The translations under genes and the position numbers were made by a program. From Tubiluchus corallicola (lineage: Eukaryota; Priapulida; Priapulimorpha; Priapulimorphida; Tubiluchidae), in contig JAQGDQ010000223.1 of the NCBI GenBank assembly GCA_030141605.1, forward strand, positions 62,001 through 126,000: a stretch of DNA of 64,000 nucleotides. Reading direction: 5' to 3'. Positions 24,155 to 37,819 of the stretch are shown piece by piece. Under the pieces are notes generated by a model, which saw nothing but the letters and a program-made list of their open reading frames with translations, did not search any database and was not told the origin of the DNA. How positions within the stretch are numbered: the first letter of the stretch is position 1; every line of letters starts with the position of its first letter.

Positions 24155-24738
24155 GCTTATGGTGTAAACTTTAAACCCTGAGACAGACAGATAACTAGGT
24201 TTTTATTGACTCAGGGTCAAAACATTGTATAATCAGTCTGACACTACAATGTTAGTTAATGCACATGATCTGCATATATATATTTTAAAATAGTAATAGG
24301 ACAAACTGTATATTTTTGTATTACAGCTTTTGGTATGTTCAGTTGCCATGTTTCATGAATTATATTAAATAATTTTGTCATACATATCCACTGACATTGG
24401 TGATTATATTTAATGGGAATGACTGCCATTAAATGGATTGTAAATGTATTTTGTGTATGTTTCTGCATAAACTACTATGTACTTTATCATCGTGAAATTG
24501 TAAATACAGAAGCCAATATATACAATGTTGTCATAATTCCAAGGTGTTGCATGTCACTGAATGTGTAAGTTTGTGTTGCATTTGAGGAACTGTACTGCAA
24601 AGACAAAGGCTTTAGTTTGTGGTATGGCTTTTGTAATTTTCACAGTTTTATTAGGATATTCTGCAGTGCTTATATAATTTGGGTAGGCTACAGTTTTGCT
24701 GTTGCACCAGTTTTAGTAATTAGTTTTCCGAGATTTAC

Positions 24739-24744
24739 AATAAA
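24739..24744 (+). promoter_or_regulatory. Candidate arsS polyadenylation signal
   Basis: AATAAA is followed within 10 nt by a GT/T-rich stretch (TATTGTGTTTTGTT), the usual poly(A)-site arrangement. It gives a spliced 3'UTR of about 0.6 kb if the 3'UTR intron is real. Confidence 0.4.
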
Positions 24745-27387
24745 TATTGTGTTTTGTTAAATTCTCTGATCGTATCAGATGTGCACATTATCAACTTTCA
24801 CAACCATAACTCCAGTAGCAAATACAAATAGTATAACTTTTTTTGACTAACCTAGTCAAGTGATGTGACTAAATTGGTTCTGAAAAGTTGTACTTTTATC
24901 TGCTAGTTATTTGCCTATTAGCATCTCTTGACTCTGTATGATTATGATGACTTTATTTGTTTAAATTATGTCTACAAATGATTTTTTTTGTGTTGATCAG
25001 TATCATGATTGTGCTTAATGGCAGTATACTCATAATTTTTTATAAATTTATAGTTACAGAATTTATTTAGGGTTTTTAGTTTAATCGTTAATATTGTAAA
25101 ATAATAAAATTAATGCTGATTACTTTTATAATGATTTATTTGTAGAAAAAAGTTGTGACTCATATATTTTATAATCTTAATTTCAAATTTTTTTAGTAAT
25201 AGGTAAATGAACCCACGATTGTTATATTTTGAAACCAAACCTGTCTGAAAGTCGAGATTTCCGGTTTCTATATCCTTCGAAATACTGAATTGACTGTGAG
25301 CTACAATGATTGAATTAGGTCCTGTTGTGATCATTGCGCAGAGTAATCTAGAGGTTATGGCATTGTATAAATTCTCTAGTTTAAATCCACGCTCTGTCTC
25401 AACGTTTTCACATTTTCCTTTTTTCAGAAACTATGTTTGGTTTGAAAATTTCAAAATGTTTTGTGCTGTATTAGTTTAGGTTTTCAGATATGTGAAACTA
25501 TTTGCTGGGTCTATATAATATTTAGGTTGAAAAATAAAAATTGAAATATGCAGATGTATGAGTTTGTTGTAGATTATGTTTCTGTTCCCTGGAATATGAT
25601 ACTGTGATTTGTAATCCTGTAATTATAGTGGTGCTTGTCATTTTTTTATTCTTTAGCTGCTCACACATAAGCAAACGACACTAATAAACTCTTTTTCTAC
25701 ATATTAATAACGATTATTATTATTCATTAAAATACATAAACTATAAAAACTTCATTGGGTAAAATTGATGCATAAGAATACAATATTATTGTCTTGTTTG
25801 CTTCCACATCTGAAATTCATTATTGTCAACTACAAGTTCATCAGTAATTTCAAATGATTTTGTGAAAAGGGTGAATCAGGAGTTAATGTTATATGTTGCA
25901 ATATTCGATACTGAGAGTATAAGATACTGCCAAAGTATATCACGAAGGCTGCCAACTATTACTCAAGTTAGCAAGTTAATTTTGACCTGGTTATAAATAA
26001 TTTCTATTATCAGTGACATACATCAGATAAAATTTGTTTGTTGTAACATATTAGATTCAATTTTCAGACAGCGAAAGCAAAAAAATATGAGTACAGCTTA
26101 CAAGCAGTATTATTCAATTATCTTTATGCTTTCAACCTTAGAAATTAGTTCCAGAAAAAATAAATTTGTTTATAGTCTTCCTGATCAGAATTGTTTTATA
26201 AATGAATTGTTTTATGGTTGTTAGCATAAGTAGACTAAAATGTACAATACTTTATTAATTTTAACATTATAAAGAAAATAAATACCTTATTTACGCTTAT
26301 AGCAACAACACTTAGTTTCTTTAAAAAAGCTCAATTTTATCAAGTTTTCCATCTAAAGACAAAAACGTCTAGAAAGTAGCAAGCTTACAAAATTATTCTA
26401 TAATACTTGTGCAAAAATGGGAAGTTACATAAAGTAGATTATTCTGTACAAATTGACAGCGTGCAATTTAATACTGTAGAGTCAGTTAATGTACTTGGCA
26501 CATTATATTTAAGCTAAAAGGCTTCTGAGGAAATAACAGTAACAACAGACAAAGTTATTTTATTACTTACAGTTATAGATAGACATCTGTATTAAGACTC
26601 TAATTTTTTACAAAGACTGACTTGATAATACATTTTCAAGCTTCCGCTACACTTTCTTTCAAATTAGTTATTTAATCTTCATTTTAAGTCTGCAAAGTGT
26701 ATAACTACACCTGATATTGACTTCTAATTGAAATCACATGTCATTTTCTGGAATGTTGGTGATTGCTATTTACATCTTACCTGTATCTATTACCTGCTGG
26801 TTCATCATTACACGCGACATAATTACAATTACCACCTGAAGAGCTACACTACATGACATACCATACCTTCGTAAATATTAACAGCATGGATGATGGCGTT
26901 TGCAGCTTCAATTCAAATTCATTATGTTAATAATATTGCCGACGAAGTATCTAAGCTAAAATGAGGATGGAGCCCCATCAGCACTATTTGGACCACAAGC
27001 AGCTGGCGGTGGATGGGCTGGTATTATTTTTGTGTGATGCAGATGATAAAGAACAGCCTGGTGTTCACAGTTTTGGTCATGCATCACACAAAGAAAAAGC
27101 TGAAGTGGTTACTATGAGTTAGATAACTTTGAATAAGAAATTACAGTGACATACGAAAAAGAAGCCACACCTTCAACATGATTATGCTGAATGATTACAC
27201 ATGGTGATGTCATTATGTTTTCTTGGCTAATATCACCTAGTTGGTGCACATACATTCGCTGAATATTTATGAGAAATCGATTATTTATAATCTTATTTTC
27301 GAGATTATCATTAATGATGGCACAAACCCACAATTAATTACACTTTGATGCCAAACTCAGAAGATAAGAAATGTAAAAAGTTGGAAT
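24745..27387. other. Unassigned convergent intergenic DNA
   Basis: AT-rich with no gene recognised. A degenerate tRNA-like stretch at about 25341-25391 (TAATCTAGAGGTTATGG then AGTTTAAATCC) may be an old SINE head. A 54-codon frame from ATG at 26961 has no recognisable family. Confidence 0.4.
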
Positions 27388-27450
27388 CTGAGTTTGAACC
27401 AAGCCCTTCAGCTTAAAAGACAAATCCCATAACCACTAGGCCACCTTGTT
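27388..27450 (-). mobile_element. tRNA-derived SINE head
   Basis: On the minus strand TGGCCTAGTGG (27433-27443) matches the Pol III A box and GGTTCAAACTC (27390-27400) the B box, with tRNA-like spacing. There is no paired acceptor stem, so this is a tRNA-derived SINE fragment rather than a tRNA gene. Confidence 0.5.
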
Positions 27451-28116
27451 CCTCGATGCTTATGGTATTCAAATTCATCCCTTATGGCTGGTCAACCTTT
27501 CAGCATTTCTAATGCTAGATCACTCACACTAGTGTGCTAATAACTAATTAGATAATTTTGTTTTGATTAATTTGGAGCTTGAAATTTCTGTGTGTAATGC
27601 ATGTTAGTTTTTTAAACAGGAACACATTTTTTCGTGAAGGATGCAAAAAGCTTCTTTAATAGGTTTACCTTCCTGGGACAATGCATGGTTCATATGGTAC
27701 ACCATATTTGAGGGTGTGCTAGCTGCAGCATGTGTGCGTGCATAAAGGACAAATAGACAGACAGATTTTTATCTTTAGATGCATAGGAAAGTAGATTTTA
27801 CTGTACTTCATAATGTGATGCACCATGATCTGCATCCATGAGCACCACCTGCATCTAGGGATAAATCGTATCCGGTTGCTTTAAATCCTATAATTTGTTG
27901 CAGGAGTGTTAGCGAAAGTTGCTAACAGGTGGCACTGCAATGAGCCTTCTTCACAATACTGTGTCTAGCACTGATAAACCTTTAAGAATCGTTTCGTCCT
28001 GAAAAAAAGAATGTCACGATAGTAACAATTAAAGCAATTTTCTCTTGCTCACCATAATGGCAATATTTCGTACGAAGGTGGGTGAAGATAGCTCCTAGTA
28101 AGGCCTGTAAGGGGGT
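27451..28116. other. Unassigned intergenic DNA left of the inverted-repeat arm
   Basis: No gene or repeat identity was recognised in this stretch. Confidence 0.4.
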
Positions 28117-28675
28117 ACCTAGAACAAATTGCAATAGGATTTTTCTTTTCATATTCTGTTAAAACATGATCCTGGGTACCCTCAACAAAATCGGTAAAAA
28201 ACGGCTTTGATATTTTTAAGATATATGCATAAATCCAAGATGGCGCCTGTTGGGGTCAAAAATCAGTTATATCTCCTAAACCATCAAGCCTAGATGAAAA
28301 ATAGTATTATCGACGGGGCAGCCGAGGATTCCAAAAAGGAGTAGTTTTTCATCTGAGGTCACGATAACGTTACAATACTATTATGACGTAATTAGGAACA
28401 GCACTGCTTCACTGTTGTTGAAAATGGGTTACTGGAATGATCTTCCAATATCAGTACTTTCAATAGCATTCAAAATCAGATACAGATTGACCTAGCATGT
28501 CAGCAGTGTGAATTTTCACATTACACTTCATTGGCATCTGGATGGTGCCTATGCGTGTCAAAAGTTGACTGCTGCTCCTAAACAATTGTTTCTTCTCGAA
28601 AGCGACGTGTTGGCGGCTGATCGGAAAATGCTGATCGGAATGTGAATACAAAAATGTTGCCATTTTACGACATTG
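28117..28675 (+). repeat. Left arm of a long inverted repeat
   Basis: About 560 bp whose reverse complement recurs at 29450-30016. Shared blocks include CTAGAACAAATTGCAAT, AATCAGTTATATCTCCTAAACC (TTC in the partner), CACTGCTTCACTGTTGTTGA and TTGACCTAGCATGTCA. By eye the arms are roughly three-quarters identical with small indels. Confidence 0.85.
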
Positions 28676-29101
28676 TCACGTCACTCAGAGCATTATTGCT
28701 TTTCATTTTATTTTTGAGTGCTTGGCAGTGGCAGTTAGCGCTTGGAAGGAATCGGCTCTACAGTCGGCTAGGTCCATCATTTTGACAATGTGATGCCGTT
28801 GTGACACAGTGTGGCATCTGTTTGCCGTTATCTTAAAGCTAGTTGTACAATTCAGTAAACAGATGACACTGGACGCTCTTTTATGGACCTTAAAGCGAGT
28901 CAGAAACAAAAAAACTAATCTAGGATAAAGGGCATTGCATGTAGTTTATCTTTACAGCAGAGGAAAGCAAGAGTTTAGCCATCTATAAATAGACAAACAT
29001 GTTTGAAAAGACATATGCTAGCTAAACTACTACTAGTAGCATCATTTCTGTACATGTTTCCATGCTAGCGGTCCTAGTGAAGGTTTGATCCATGTAACCC
29101 C

Positions 29102-29440
29102 TCGATGATCAAACTCCATCTACTGGACAGCTGTGTGATGTCGACTCTGTTGCATGGCAGCGAGACATGGACTATTTCCGCTGATGGCTCAGGTGCCTGG
29201 ACTCCTTCCACCGAAGTCACCTATGTGTCTTATTTTACATCCACTAGTTTCACTTTGACACCAATGAAGAATTATACTGGAGACCGAATAACCAATTCTT
29301 GTGACCACCACTATCGAGCAATGCCGTCTTTGTCTCCTCCGCCACATGTGGCATGCCTGGTTGAGTCTGTCTCAGCCAGACGTCTTTCATGCTGCCTTCT
29401 GTCCTCAGTCAATCAAATCGTCCCCTCCCCCCCCCACAAA
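29102..29440 (+). pseudogene. Non-LTR retrotransposon ORF2 C-terminal remnant
   Basis: KLHLLDSCVMSTLLHGSETW resembles the 'KxxLYxSCVxSTLLYGSExW' segment just after the reverse transcriptase core of many LINEs. The expected 'RLxSFHRRHLRxIL...' continuation appears out of frame, with frameshifts and stops. It lies in the spacer between the two inverted arms. Different from the remnant at 12383-12960. Confidence 0.7.
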
Positions 29441-29449
29441 GCACACCAA

Positions 29450-30016
29450 TTGGCATCGTTGAAAAATGGCAAGATTTTTGGCTTCATATAGTGCGTTTTC
29501 TGATCAGTCATTAACACATTACTTTCGGGGAGGATTAATTGTTTAGGAGAAGTAAACAACTTTTGACCCGCATAGGCACCATTCAGATTCCAATGAAATA
29601 ATGTGAATATTCACACTGATGACATGCTAGGTCAACCTGTAACTGATTTTGAATGCTATTGCAGGTACTGATATTGAAATTTCAGTGACCCATTTTCAAC
29701 AACAGTGAAGCAGTGATGTTAACAATTACGTTATAATGCTATTGAGACATCATCGTGACATGGCAGATGAAAAGCCGACCCCATTTTTGGAATTCTCGGG
29801 TGCACTTTCCTATCAGTCGATAATACATATTTTTTACCTAAATCCGACGGTTTAGAAGATATAACTGATTTTTGGCCCCAGTAGGCGCAATCTCGGATTT
29901 ATGCGTATATCTCAAAAGTATCAAAGCCGACTGTGGCCCATTTTTTTGCTGGGGGTACCTGAGATTACGTTCTAACAGAATCTGAAGAGAAGAATTCCAT
30001 TGCAATTTGTTCTAGG
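29450..30016 (-). repeat. Right arm of the long inverted repeat
   Basis: Reverse complement of 28117-28675, separated by about 775 bp that contain a LINE remnant. The outer ends are marked by GGGGGTACCT and TTGCAATTTGTTCTAGG. No terminal repeat or target duplication could be assigned, so these may be two opposed copies of one unidentified repeat. Confidence 0.85.
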
Positions 30017-30936
30017 TTATTTGTTATCTTTACACGCCTATTAAGGAATTTGAAATTTGAGACAGACTGGAATGGAATACTGTAAATCCTCATTATAACG
30101 GACCTTGTTACAGTGGTTTTCAAATCAACAGCCTGATTCTGCTGTCGGTTCTTTCTGATTAAAAGGGATAAATACGCTATGATCATGTTAGCCTGTGTCC
30201 AGACTACCTCCCGTCGGCGAATGATACAGTCAATATGCATGCATGCGATATTGTTCATCCACCAGGGCTTTGGTACATAATTACCGTTTATTGCAATACA
30301 TTCTGTGTATATTGCGTTTTTATGGGTTCGCTAGTTATTTCCATTATAAGATTTTCTACTTAACGTATCCAGTTATTGTACCGCCCTCTCGCGAGTTAGT
30401 TATAACGACGGTCATCACAAGTAATGTTTTTAATTCTAGTAAACACAGCAAATGGCAGCTTTTCGATTATCAGCTGAAGCTGAATATAGCTCAATGCACA
30501 ATTTTTATAAAAAAGCTTCATTTGCATTTGAATATTTCAAATAACTTCAATCAAATGAGTATACTGCCTACATTTAACCTACCTATATTTGACTAAAATC
30601 GCCTAGTTAGCAGTCTGTGCTATTTAAATTGCTCATATCTACAGTCTTGCAGGTTGGTCCAGAAATTGAATAATGCAGATTTGATGCTATTATGGTTATC
30701 AACCAGGAATTTTATCGGCTATATAACTGTCAGTTGTAATATTCAATATTCCATTAGATGAATATTTGGCATGTCTTTGACGCACATTTATACTTACAAG
30801 TTGGCTTAGCAATCCAAAAGAGTTAATTCAATTTCGAAATTTATGTCTCAGATTCCAGAAATTATCAAGAGAAAAAGGTTTGGCAAGCTTTATAAAACCA
30901 GACGTAGTGTTTGATTAGATTTAGTGTACATGTAAA
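30017..30936. other. Unassigned DNA downstream of KCNIP
   Basis: No gene or repeat recognised; a plus-strand frame at 30243-30596 has no family features. Confidence 0.4.
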
Positions 30937-30942
30937 TTTATT
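30937..30942 (-). promoter_or_regulatory. Candidate KCNIP polyadenylation signal
   Basis: TTTATT on the plus strand reads AATAAA on the minus strand, about 53 nt after the proposed stop codon. It supports the proposed last exon but only weakly, since the region is AT-rich. Confidence 0.35.
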
Positions 30943-30994
30943 TTACTTCTTCGTAAAAGACGTCCCAAGATAATTTGTTTACAAATTTACAATG

Positions 30995-33900
30995 TTAGTT
31001 CATATGACGACAGTTTCTTATTAGTTTCATTTTAATGGACTCACAGTTCTCTGTCCGCATCTGAAAGAAAACTCTTCTTGAAGTGTCGTCTGAATGCAAG
31101 GGCATAATACTCCTCAGCGTGTACAAAAGTAAAATTTAGTAGAGGCATAATACTCTACGGCATGTGCACCAGTATGTAAAATTAAACAAGAGCATAATAC
31201 TCTACAGCGTGTACAAAAATGAAATTCAGCAAAGGCATAATATTCTGTAGCGTGTGCAAAAGTATAATTTAGCGAGGACACAATGCTCTACAGTAAATCT
31301 ACAAGAAAAGTTTACTGACTATGTGAAATATGAACATTGTAAGTTTTTGGGGACTTAGATTTAGAAATTGTCATCTATCCCATAAGGAAGTTTGTGAATG
31401 CGATTTGGTCTGGACAAGTTTCCGCATGATTTAAAACGCATCATAGTGATTAGTGATTTTGTCAAAATTATGAACTGCCGGCAAATTTGCATGTGGAAGT
31501 TGGGTCGATTTTAGGCAAACGAAAAAGCACCAAATTGTTGTTTTCTTACAGATTCAACTTATATTTATATTTACATTTGTTCAATATTTTTTAAGGTACA
31601 ACGGCATCAAAAATGTTCTAAAATGGATCCGCATGGCCCGTACGTAGCCCAAATTTGAGAGAAGCATTCTAGCAGATTCTGTTATTTCAAAAGAATAGTA
31701 GTAATGTCGACGTGGCAGAACTTACCTTTAGACAGGTTTCCATAAATTCTTCTATTGTTATCACGCCGTCTTTATTTAAATCCATTTTCTGAAAGAATAA
31801 AATAAAATGAAAAATCACTCTATCCTGACTACGATGATAATAACGACGACCACGATGATGATGTTGATGAATGACGACAACGACGATATTGGCAAATTAT
31901 AAGGAAGCCAGGCCTATAGAGCTGCTGCCTCGTTTTGAAGACACAGATCACATTTTTGGACAGTTTGTCGCTTTTCATTACCAAAAACTTTTATTACCGA
32001 GTTTTGACAGTTATATAACAAAGCCGGTACATTAACTATTTGTGATTTCTGGCCATCCAAACGGTATATCCCAGGCGTCACACAATATTGTCACCAATTG
32101 GTCGCGACCTTGACAAAAAATATGTCCAGAAAATGTTGCCACCGTGTTGGTACAATATTGGATATTCTTGCCAATATTGGTACAACATTGGACCAATAAT
32201 GTCGTCCAATATTGGAAACACATGGTTTACACGTACTGCTAAAAGATAGGTAAATGTTGTGGCAAGTCCACATTTCCATATTGTCCAAATATTTGCAAAA
32301 GTATTGTCACAACACTGGTACAATATTGTTGTGCTGCATTATTATACTTTCGAAGCACAGGGTTTGTTGCCTGTTTGTTCACTCATTGAAGACCTTTTAG
32401 TGCCCTTTGCAAGTTTCATCATTAAACTTTTACCCACTTTATCGGTTATTGGTAAAGGATCAATACCTTTTCTTGCCTGACCAGCAACTGGGTTTAACCA
32501 TTAGTGCACTTTGTAGTATTTTTGATGGTTTTTGTTGTTTATCGATTACACATTAATTTGTTGTTTATTTCTTACTTCACAGTCGGTTTTGTAAAAATTT
32601 TGTCGAAAACCGATAAGTGATTGCAAAGTTACTCATAGAAAAAGTCCGAAAAACGACACTCAAAACGTTGGTCGGATACCTCGGACGTTTTCCTCGGTGG
32701 GTGGACCTCCCTGAGGCCCACCATGGGCTGATTAAGGGTTTCACGGTGGATAGCTATTAACAAAAAACGCGCATCTGCGTATGTGCGCAATTATAAATCC
32801 AATGTGTTCAACTGGTAATCCTGACATTTACCTAAATTTGTCTTTAGCACGTTCGGTTTTAATGATTTTGTTATCCTGTTAAAAATATCTCAAATAGGGC
32901 TGCCAGCTGTCCTTTGTTAGGACAATTCTACATTTCAATCATTGTCCTATATCCTATGTTTACTCCTAAATGATAACGTGTCTTAAATATGGATAAAAAC
33001 CCAAATTGATGAATTACTTTTATAAAGTTCAAATCTCAGTCAATTTTTTTTCAAAAATGGCATTTTTACAGATATGTTCACACTATTCTTAATTATTTAA
33101 ACTGGCTAAATTTTCCTTAACAATTCAAAAATATCGAAATTTAGGAAGGGTAAATTTTAAAGAGTTTTTATTAAAAATGTGTTTTTATATATATTTGAAT
33201 TTTCAAAAAGTGACCCTATTCTCTTAGATTCTCAGGACTCCGAGGGTCTATCAAAAGTTTAGGCTCTTGCCCAATTAGTTTAATTGTTAATCAACTCTTG
33301 CGGCCTGGAATGAATGACACGGCAAATAGAACTCCGTATTTACACCCCAAAGGACAGGAGAACAAGTAGGGCTGCTTTCATCCATTCCAGAAGCGCAATA
33401 TTTTTTTTTAACTAAAAATGAATCGGGCGTTTAGTTTCTTAGTCAATTATCTAGTTGAGATAAAACTGTGGACCGAGATACTGAAATCGGTACTTCTTTT
33501 TCTCTGACTGATACAGAGGATTGATAAAGCACCTATCTTGGTCCAGCGACGGGGCGAAATTTAGCTTTTTTACGGCAGAAGTGGTGCTAAAGAAATTTGT
33601 CCACTATAAATCCTCTGCATCGAGAATAATAAGCTTCTAGACATGAAGCAAAATCTGCAGTTTTTACTCAGCTAAAAAGTCTACATTTTTAGGTATATCA
33701 GTTAATACATTATTAATTTCCTTGCTGTACTGAATGTTGACGTAGTTGTTATTAGACCGCCTGCTTATTGATTAACGCATTTTGTTTATTTTTGTTTCAT
33801 AACTCTGCAAGCAACGGCATTCGAAAGTTGCAATTCATTAACCACGTGAAGTACTTCGCTCGCAGGCACACACTGTGTTTGCCCGAAATTGAAATTCAGT

Positions 33901-36900
33901 GTTTGATGGCGGTTGCGAAACTGCCTCCAAAAACTGAGGAGAGAAACAAACGAAAACCACGAAATGTGACAATATTGACAGACGGAATGAAGGGGTCTTT
34001 AAGTGACAGTGTACACATCAGTCTAGCTGCTGTCGTGCTAAAGTACTTCTTGAGGCGTTTTTATTTTGCGGTTTGTGCGTACGTGATATGTGAGTGCTAG
34101 TCGCAATTTTTGGATCTTGTTCGGTCAAATCGCAACTCATCTGGATGTTGTTGTTGTTCTTGTTGGAAGACCATTTTGAAACAAGCCTAACGCTCCGAGA
34201 ATTTGCAATAGTTCGTTATGACACGGCACGCGAGTTTACTAGAACGCAGGCACACACTGTGTTTGCCCGAAATTGAAATTCAGTGTTCGATGGCGGTTGC
34301 GAAACTGCCACCAAAAACTGAGCAGAGAAAGAAACGAAAACCACGAAATATGACAATAGTGACTGACGGAATGAAGGGAACGTTAAGTGAAAGTGTACAC
34401 ATATTGATTTGATGATTTTGAATGTAAATATTTGTTTTATATAAAAGTTTGTTTTTATTGTTTGCATATGATGTGAAATAAAAAAATAAAAAAAACGAAT
34501 TCCGCACCGACTTACGAATTTTCTACCCGCCATTTTTAATTCAAGATGGCGGCGGTAATATCATTTCGAAGAAAGCCTCGGGCTCTGCCAGTTCGCAAAG
34601 GATCGTCATAAAACTTAACAGGAATATACTAGAACGAATTCAGCATTGACTGATGGAATCGATTTTTGACCTGACATCTTAATTTCAGAATTGCGACAGT
34701 GACGTCATTTGCTAAAAAACCTAAAAGCCTGGCCTGCGAACAAATGCACTAGAACAAATGCTGGGCGAAAGTACAGGGGCATATGGAAAGGGGGCTTAGA
34801 TAGGAGTGAAAAATGGAGAAAGGAAATGGTGACATTTAATTCATTTATTATATAGACCAAAATCGAACTATAAAAATTTTGAGTTGATTTTGATTCTTAC
34901 TCACACTATATTTTAGAAAATCTTCAAAGGGAAGAGGTATGGTCTTACCCATATGCTTCGCATGAATGGTTTATGACAACCTATTGTATTCGAGACAAAG
35001 TCAAAGACAAAAATACTGTACAACATTTATTTAACGTTGTTTATTCTAACAGGTAACATTAGCACTGAGCGCTATTTAGCGACTTACAACAATACAGGCA
35101 AGGACGCAACACACACGACGAATAACATGTAGGCTGTATGTCCTGGCGTTTGCAGCCGCTAGACTCAAAATCTAGACTGCGTGGTTGCAGTCCAAAATCT
35201 AGACTACTCGGCCACACACCCCTTGACAAACTCGTACTGTTTGTGGCAGTTTGCTCACTGGAGGCTGTGTACGGTCATACGTGGCTAAAACAGCTCTGCT
35301 GGTTCAGTGGCTCATCTTTGAGGGTTATCAAAGATAATATCGAGTCAGGCTCTGGTCATACCAGAAAAATGATTCTGCCGTTGAAAGCCTGATTCAAGCT
35401 TGCAGTGTGTCGAAGCGTATATGAAAAAAGAAAAAAAATCACAACTAGCATAACTTACGTCAAAGACCATGTCTACATGATCTTGTGCTGTAGTTTCCTC
35501 AAGCATTGGTGATGTGTACCTTCCTAGCATGTCATATATACTGGACACAATGTCAAGCATTTCTTCTCTTGTCACGTATCCATCCTGGTTGATGTCGTAC
35601 AGGTTGAATGCCCACTGAAGCTTTTCTGTCGTTGTACCTCTGGCAAGAACTGATAGACCCATAACGAAGTCCTGAAAAAATGGTGACCGTTAACAGCATC
35701 AGTTCTGAAAAATGGGTTCATTATTGGTACGATGCTAGGTGAATAGCAACAACCAGAGCCATTCCATAAGATTAATTAATGGAGGCTTAGTCATTCAATG
35801 CAATTGTAGAGACATGTATTTCTTAGATGAAGCCAGGAAAGCAGATTTACTCATCAATTAACTAGTCTTCAATGATGATGTACAATGTAACGATTAATTG
35901 GCTAAGACGTTCAGCCAGCTAACTGACTGATGAACAAATTAATCATCTGCAGAAGCCTGTTAGTCGCCGATAGCTTAATAAGTGAGTTTGTCAGCATGTG
36001 GGTCACTAAGGGGTCGAATGTTCGAATAAGAGAGAGAGTATGAGAATATGCGGGGTAGATGCTTATACGTACATTTCGATGCGGTGGTTGTTGTGGGTTT
36101 ATGCGCAAATTTTTGTGGGGTTTGGCTAGTTTTATGCAAAGAAGTAAGACTTCAATGAAAATTAAAGGGAAAATTTTTAGAAATAATGAATCAATAACGA
36201 AACTAGTTAAGCGATCGCAATAAAATTCGCATGCGTAAAATTCTTTTGCGATCAGGCAGTATGGGCAAAATTTGATTGCGATTCTTGGCTAATATTACGT
36301 AGACAGTTAATAAAAAAGGGCAAATTAAAAGGAAAAAATATTAAGAAATAATGAATTTACAACGAAGTTATTTGAGCGGGTCAGGTAGTTAGTCAGTCAG
36401 TAAATTAGTCAGTGTAAGGCCACGTACATTTATTTGAGCTGGGTTTTTCTCCTCACGACTTATGCCTTATGGATTACGTCCAGCTCTGTGTGTCAGTGTC
36501 TGACACGAGCCTAAATGCCCTTCGGTAAGTCACCATTTTAGTATTCAGCAACTCAACACCGAAAACAATTCTGGATCTTACAAGAAAAATCGATAGTTAG
36601 CTAGAAAAAGGCATTCTGCACTGTCCGCGGCTTCCTGCAACTGAAAAGTTTCAGTAAAATGCAAACAGAAATAATTCAATGAATTGACATCAGAAGACAC
36701 CCGCGTCAATAATATCCTTTTAGTGACTTGTCCTTTATCAGCCATTACACCCACCATCAAGCAACGCTCAACGCCTTGACAGAATGTATTTCTGTCCAAT
36801 AAATGACTGCTGGCTTGTCTCCCAGAAGAAACAAGCACAAAATACGGATAAGACAGATTCTTATAACCGCTTTCGTCATTTACCAATAACTCGAAGTTAA

Positions 36901-37721
36901 CAACTTTTTCTCGTTTTTTCGTTTCTCTCGTCTTTTCAATTACAATTTTGGTTAATTGTTTCACTAGGCAGTTGTGGAACTACATTTTTGAACGCCTATA
37001 ACGTTAAAGGCGATACACAACTCTGACATGCGGTAAGGATTAATTATTTTTTTCAGTTACGATTCTGGGTAAAAAAATTTGCACTTACGGAGCTATATTT
37101 GTTAACGCTCATAATGTTAAAAGGCAATGCACAACTTTGATGTGCTGTATAGAATAATTAATTTTCACTAAAGAAAAGATCAGCAAAGTAGTATTGCTCT
37201 TGTAATTTTTTTTAGATCACATTACATTAACAAAGTAAATTATTACATTAACTATCACATTACGTTAATTATTTAAATTTAATGTCCATGCTTGTCCATT
37301 CTAGAAAAAGTTTAATTTTAGTTGGTTTAGGTTTGCCGAACTTCTTAACAAAAATTCTTTGTTGTCACGTGTGATACAGAAAATAAATTTGACAAGTGAA
37401 ATGTTTTTGAGCTGAGCACTCCCACTAGACAAATTTATTGCTCAAAATGTATGTATCCGCGGAAAAAATTAACGAGGAAGAAATTGTTATTTTAGCTTAT
37501 GGGCCTGTTTAACTTTGACAACGTCTAATAATTCACCGAAAGACAAATTTCTGATAGGAAACTGCAATGAAACGTAATCTTAAAACTGGCACGTCGAAGC
37601 TAATTAATTTTCAATTTCATTTCTAACAAAGTTACTAATTAATACGCAACTAACTAGGAGAAAATTGAAATCCAGCAAGATAGATGCATAATTTCACAAT
37701 TTTTTGCGTTGTTAAGGATTG

Positions 37722-37819
<98 letters not shown>

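Noticed and set aside
27388-27450. Functional tRNA gene
   Set aside because: A and B box motifs are present but no acceptor-stem pairing was found; better explained as a SINE head.
32032-32323. Three overlapping minus-strand ORFs
   Set aside because: They lie within the CCAATATTGG foldback element.
36578-36964. 128-codon minus-strand ORF in a KCNIP intron
   Set aside because: GTG start, no recognised family, and exons 4 and 5 already join in phase without it.
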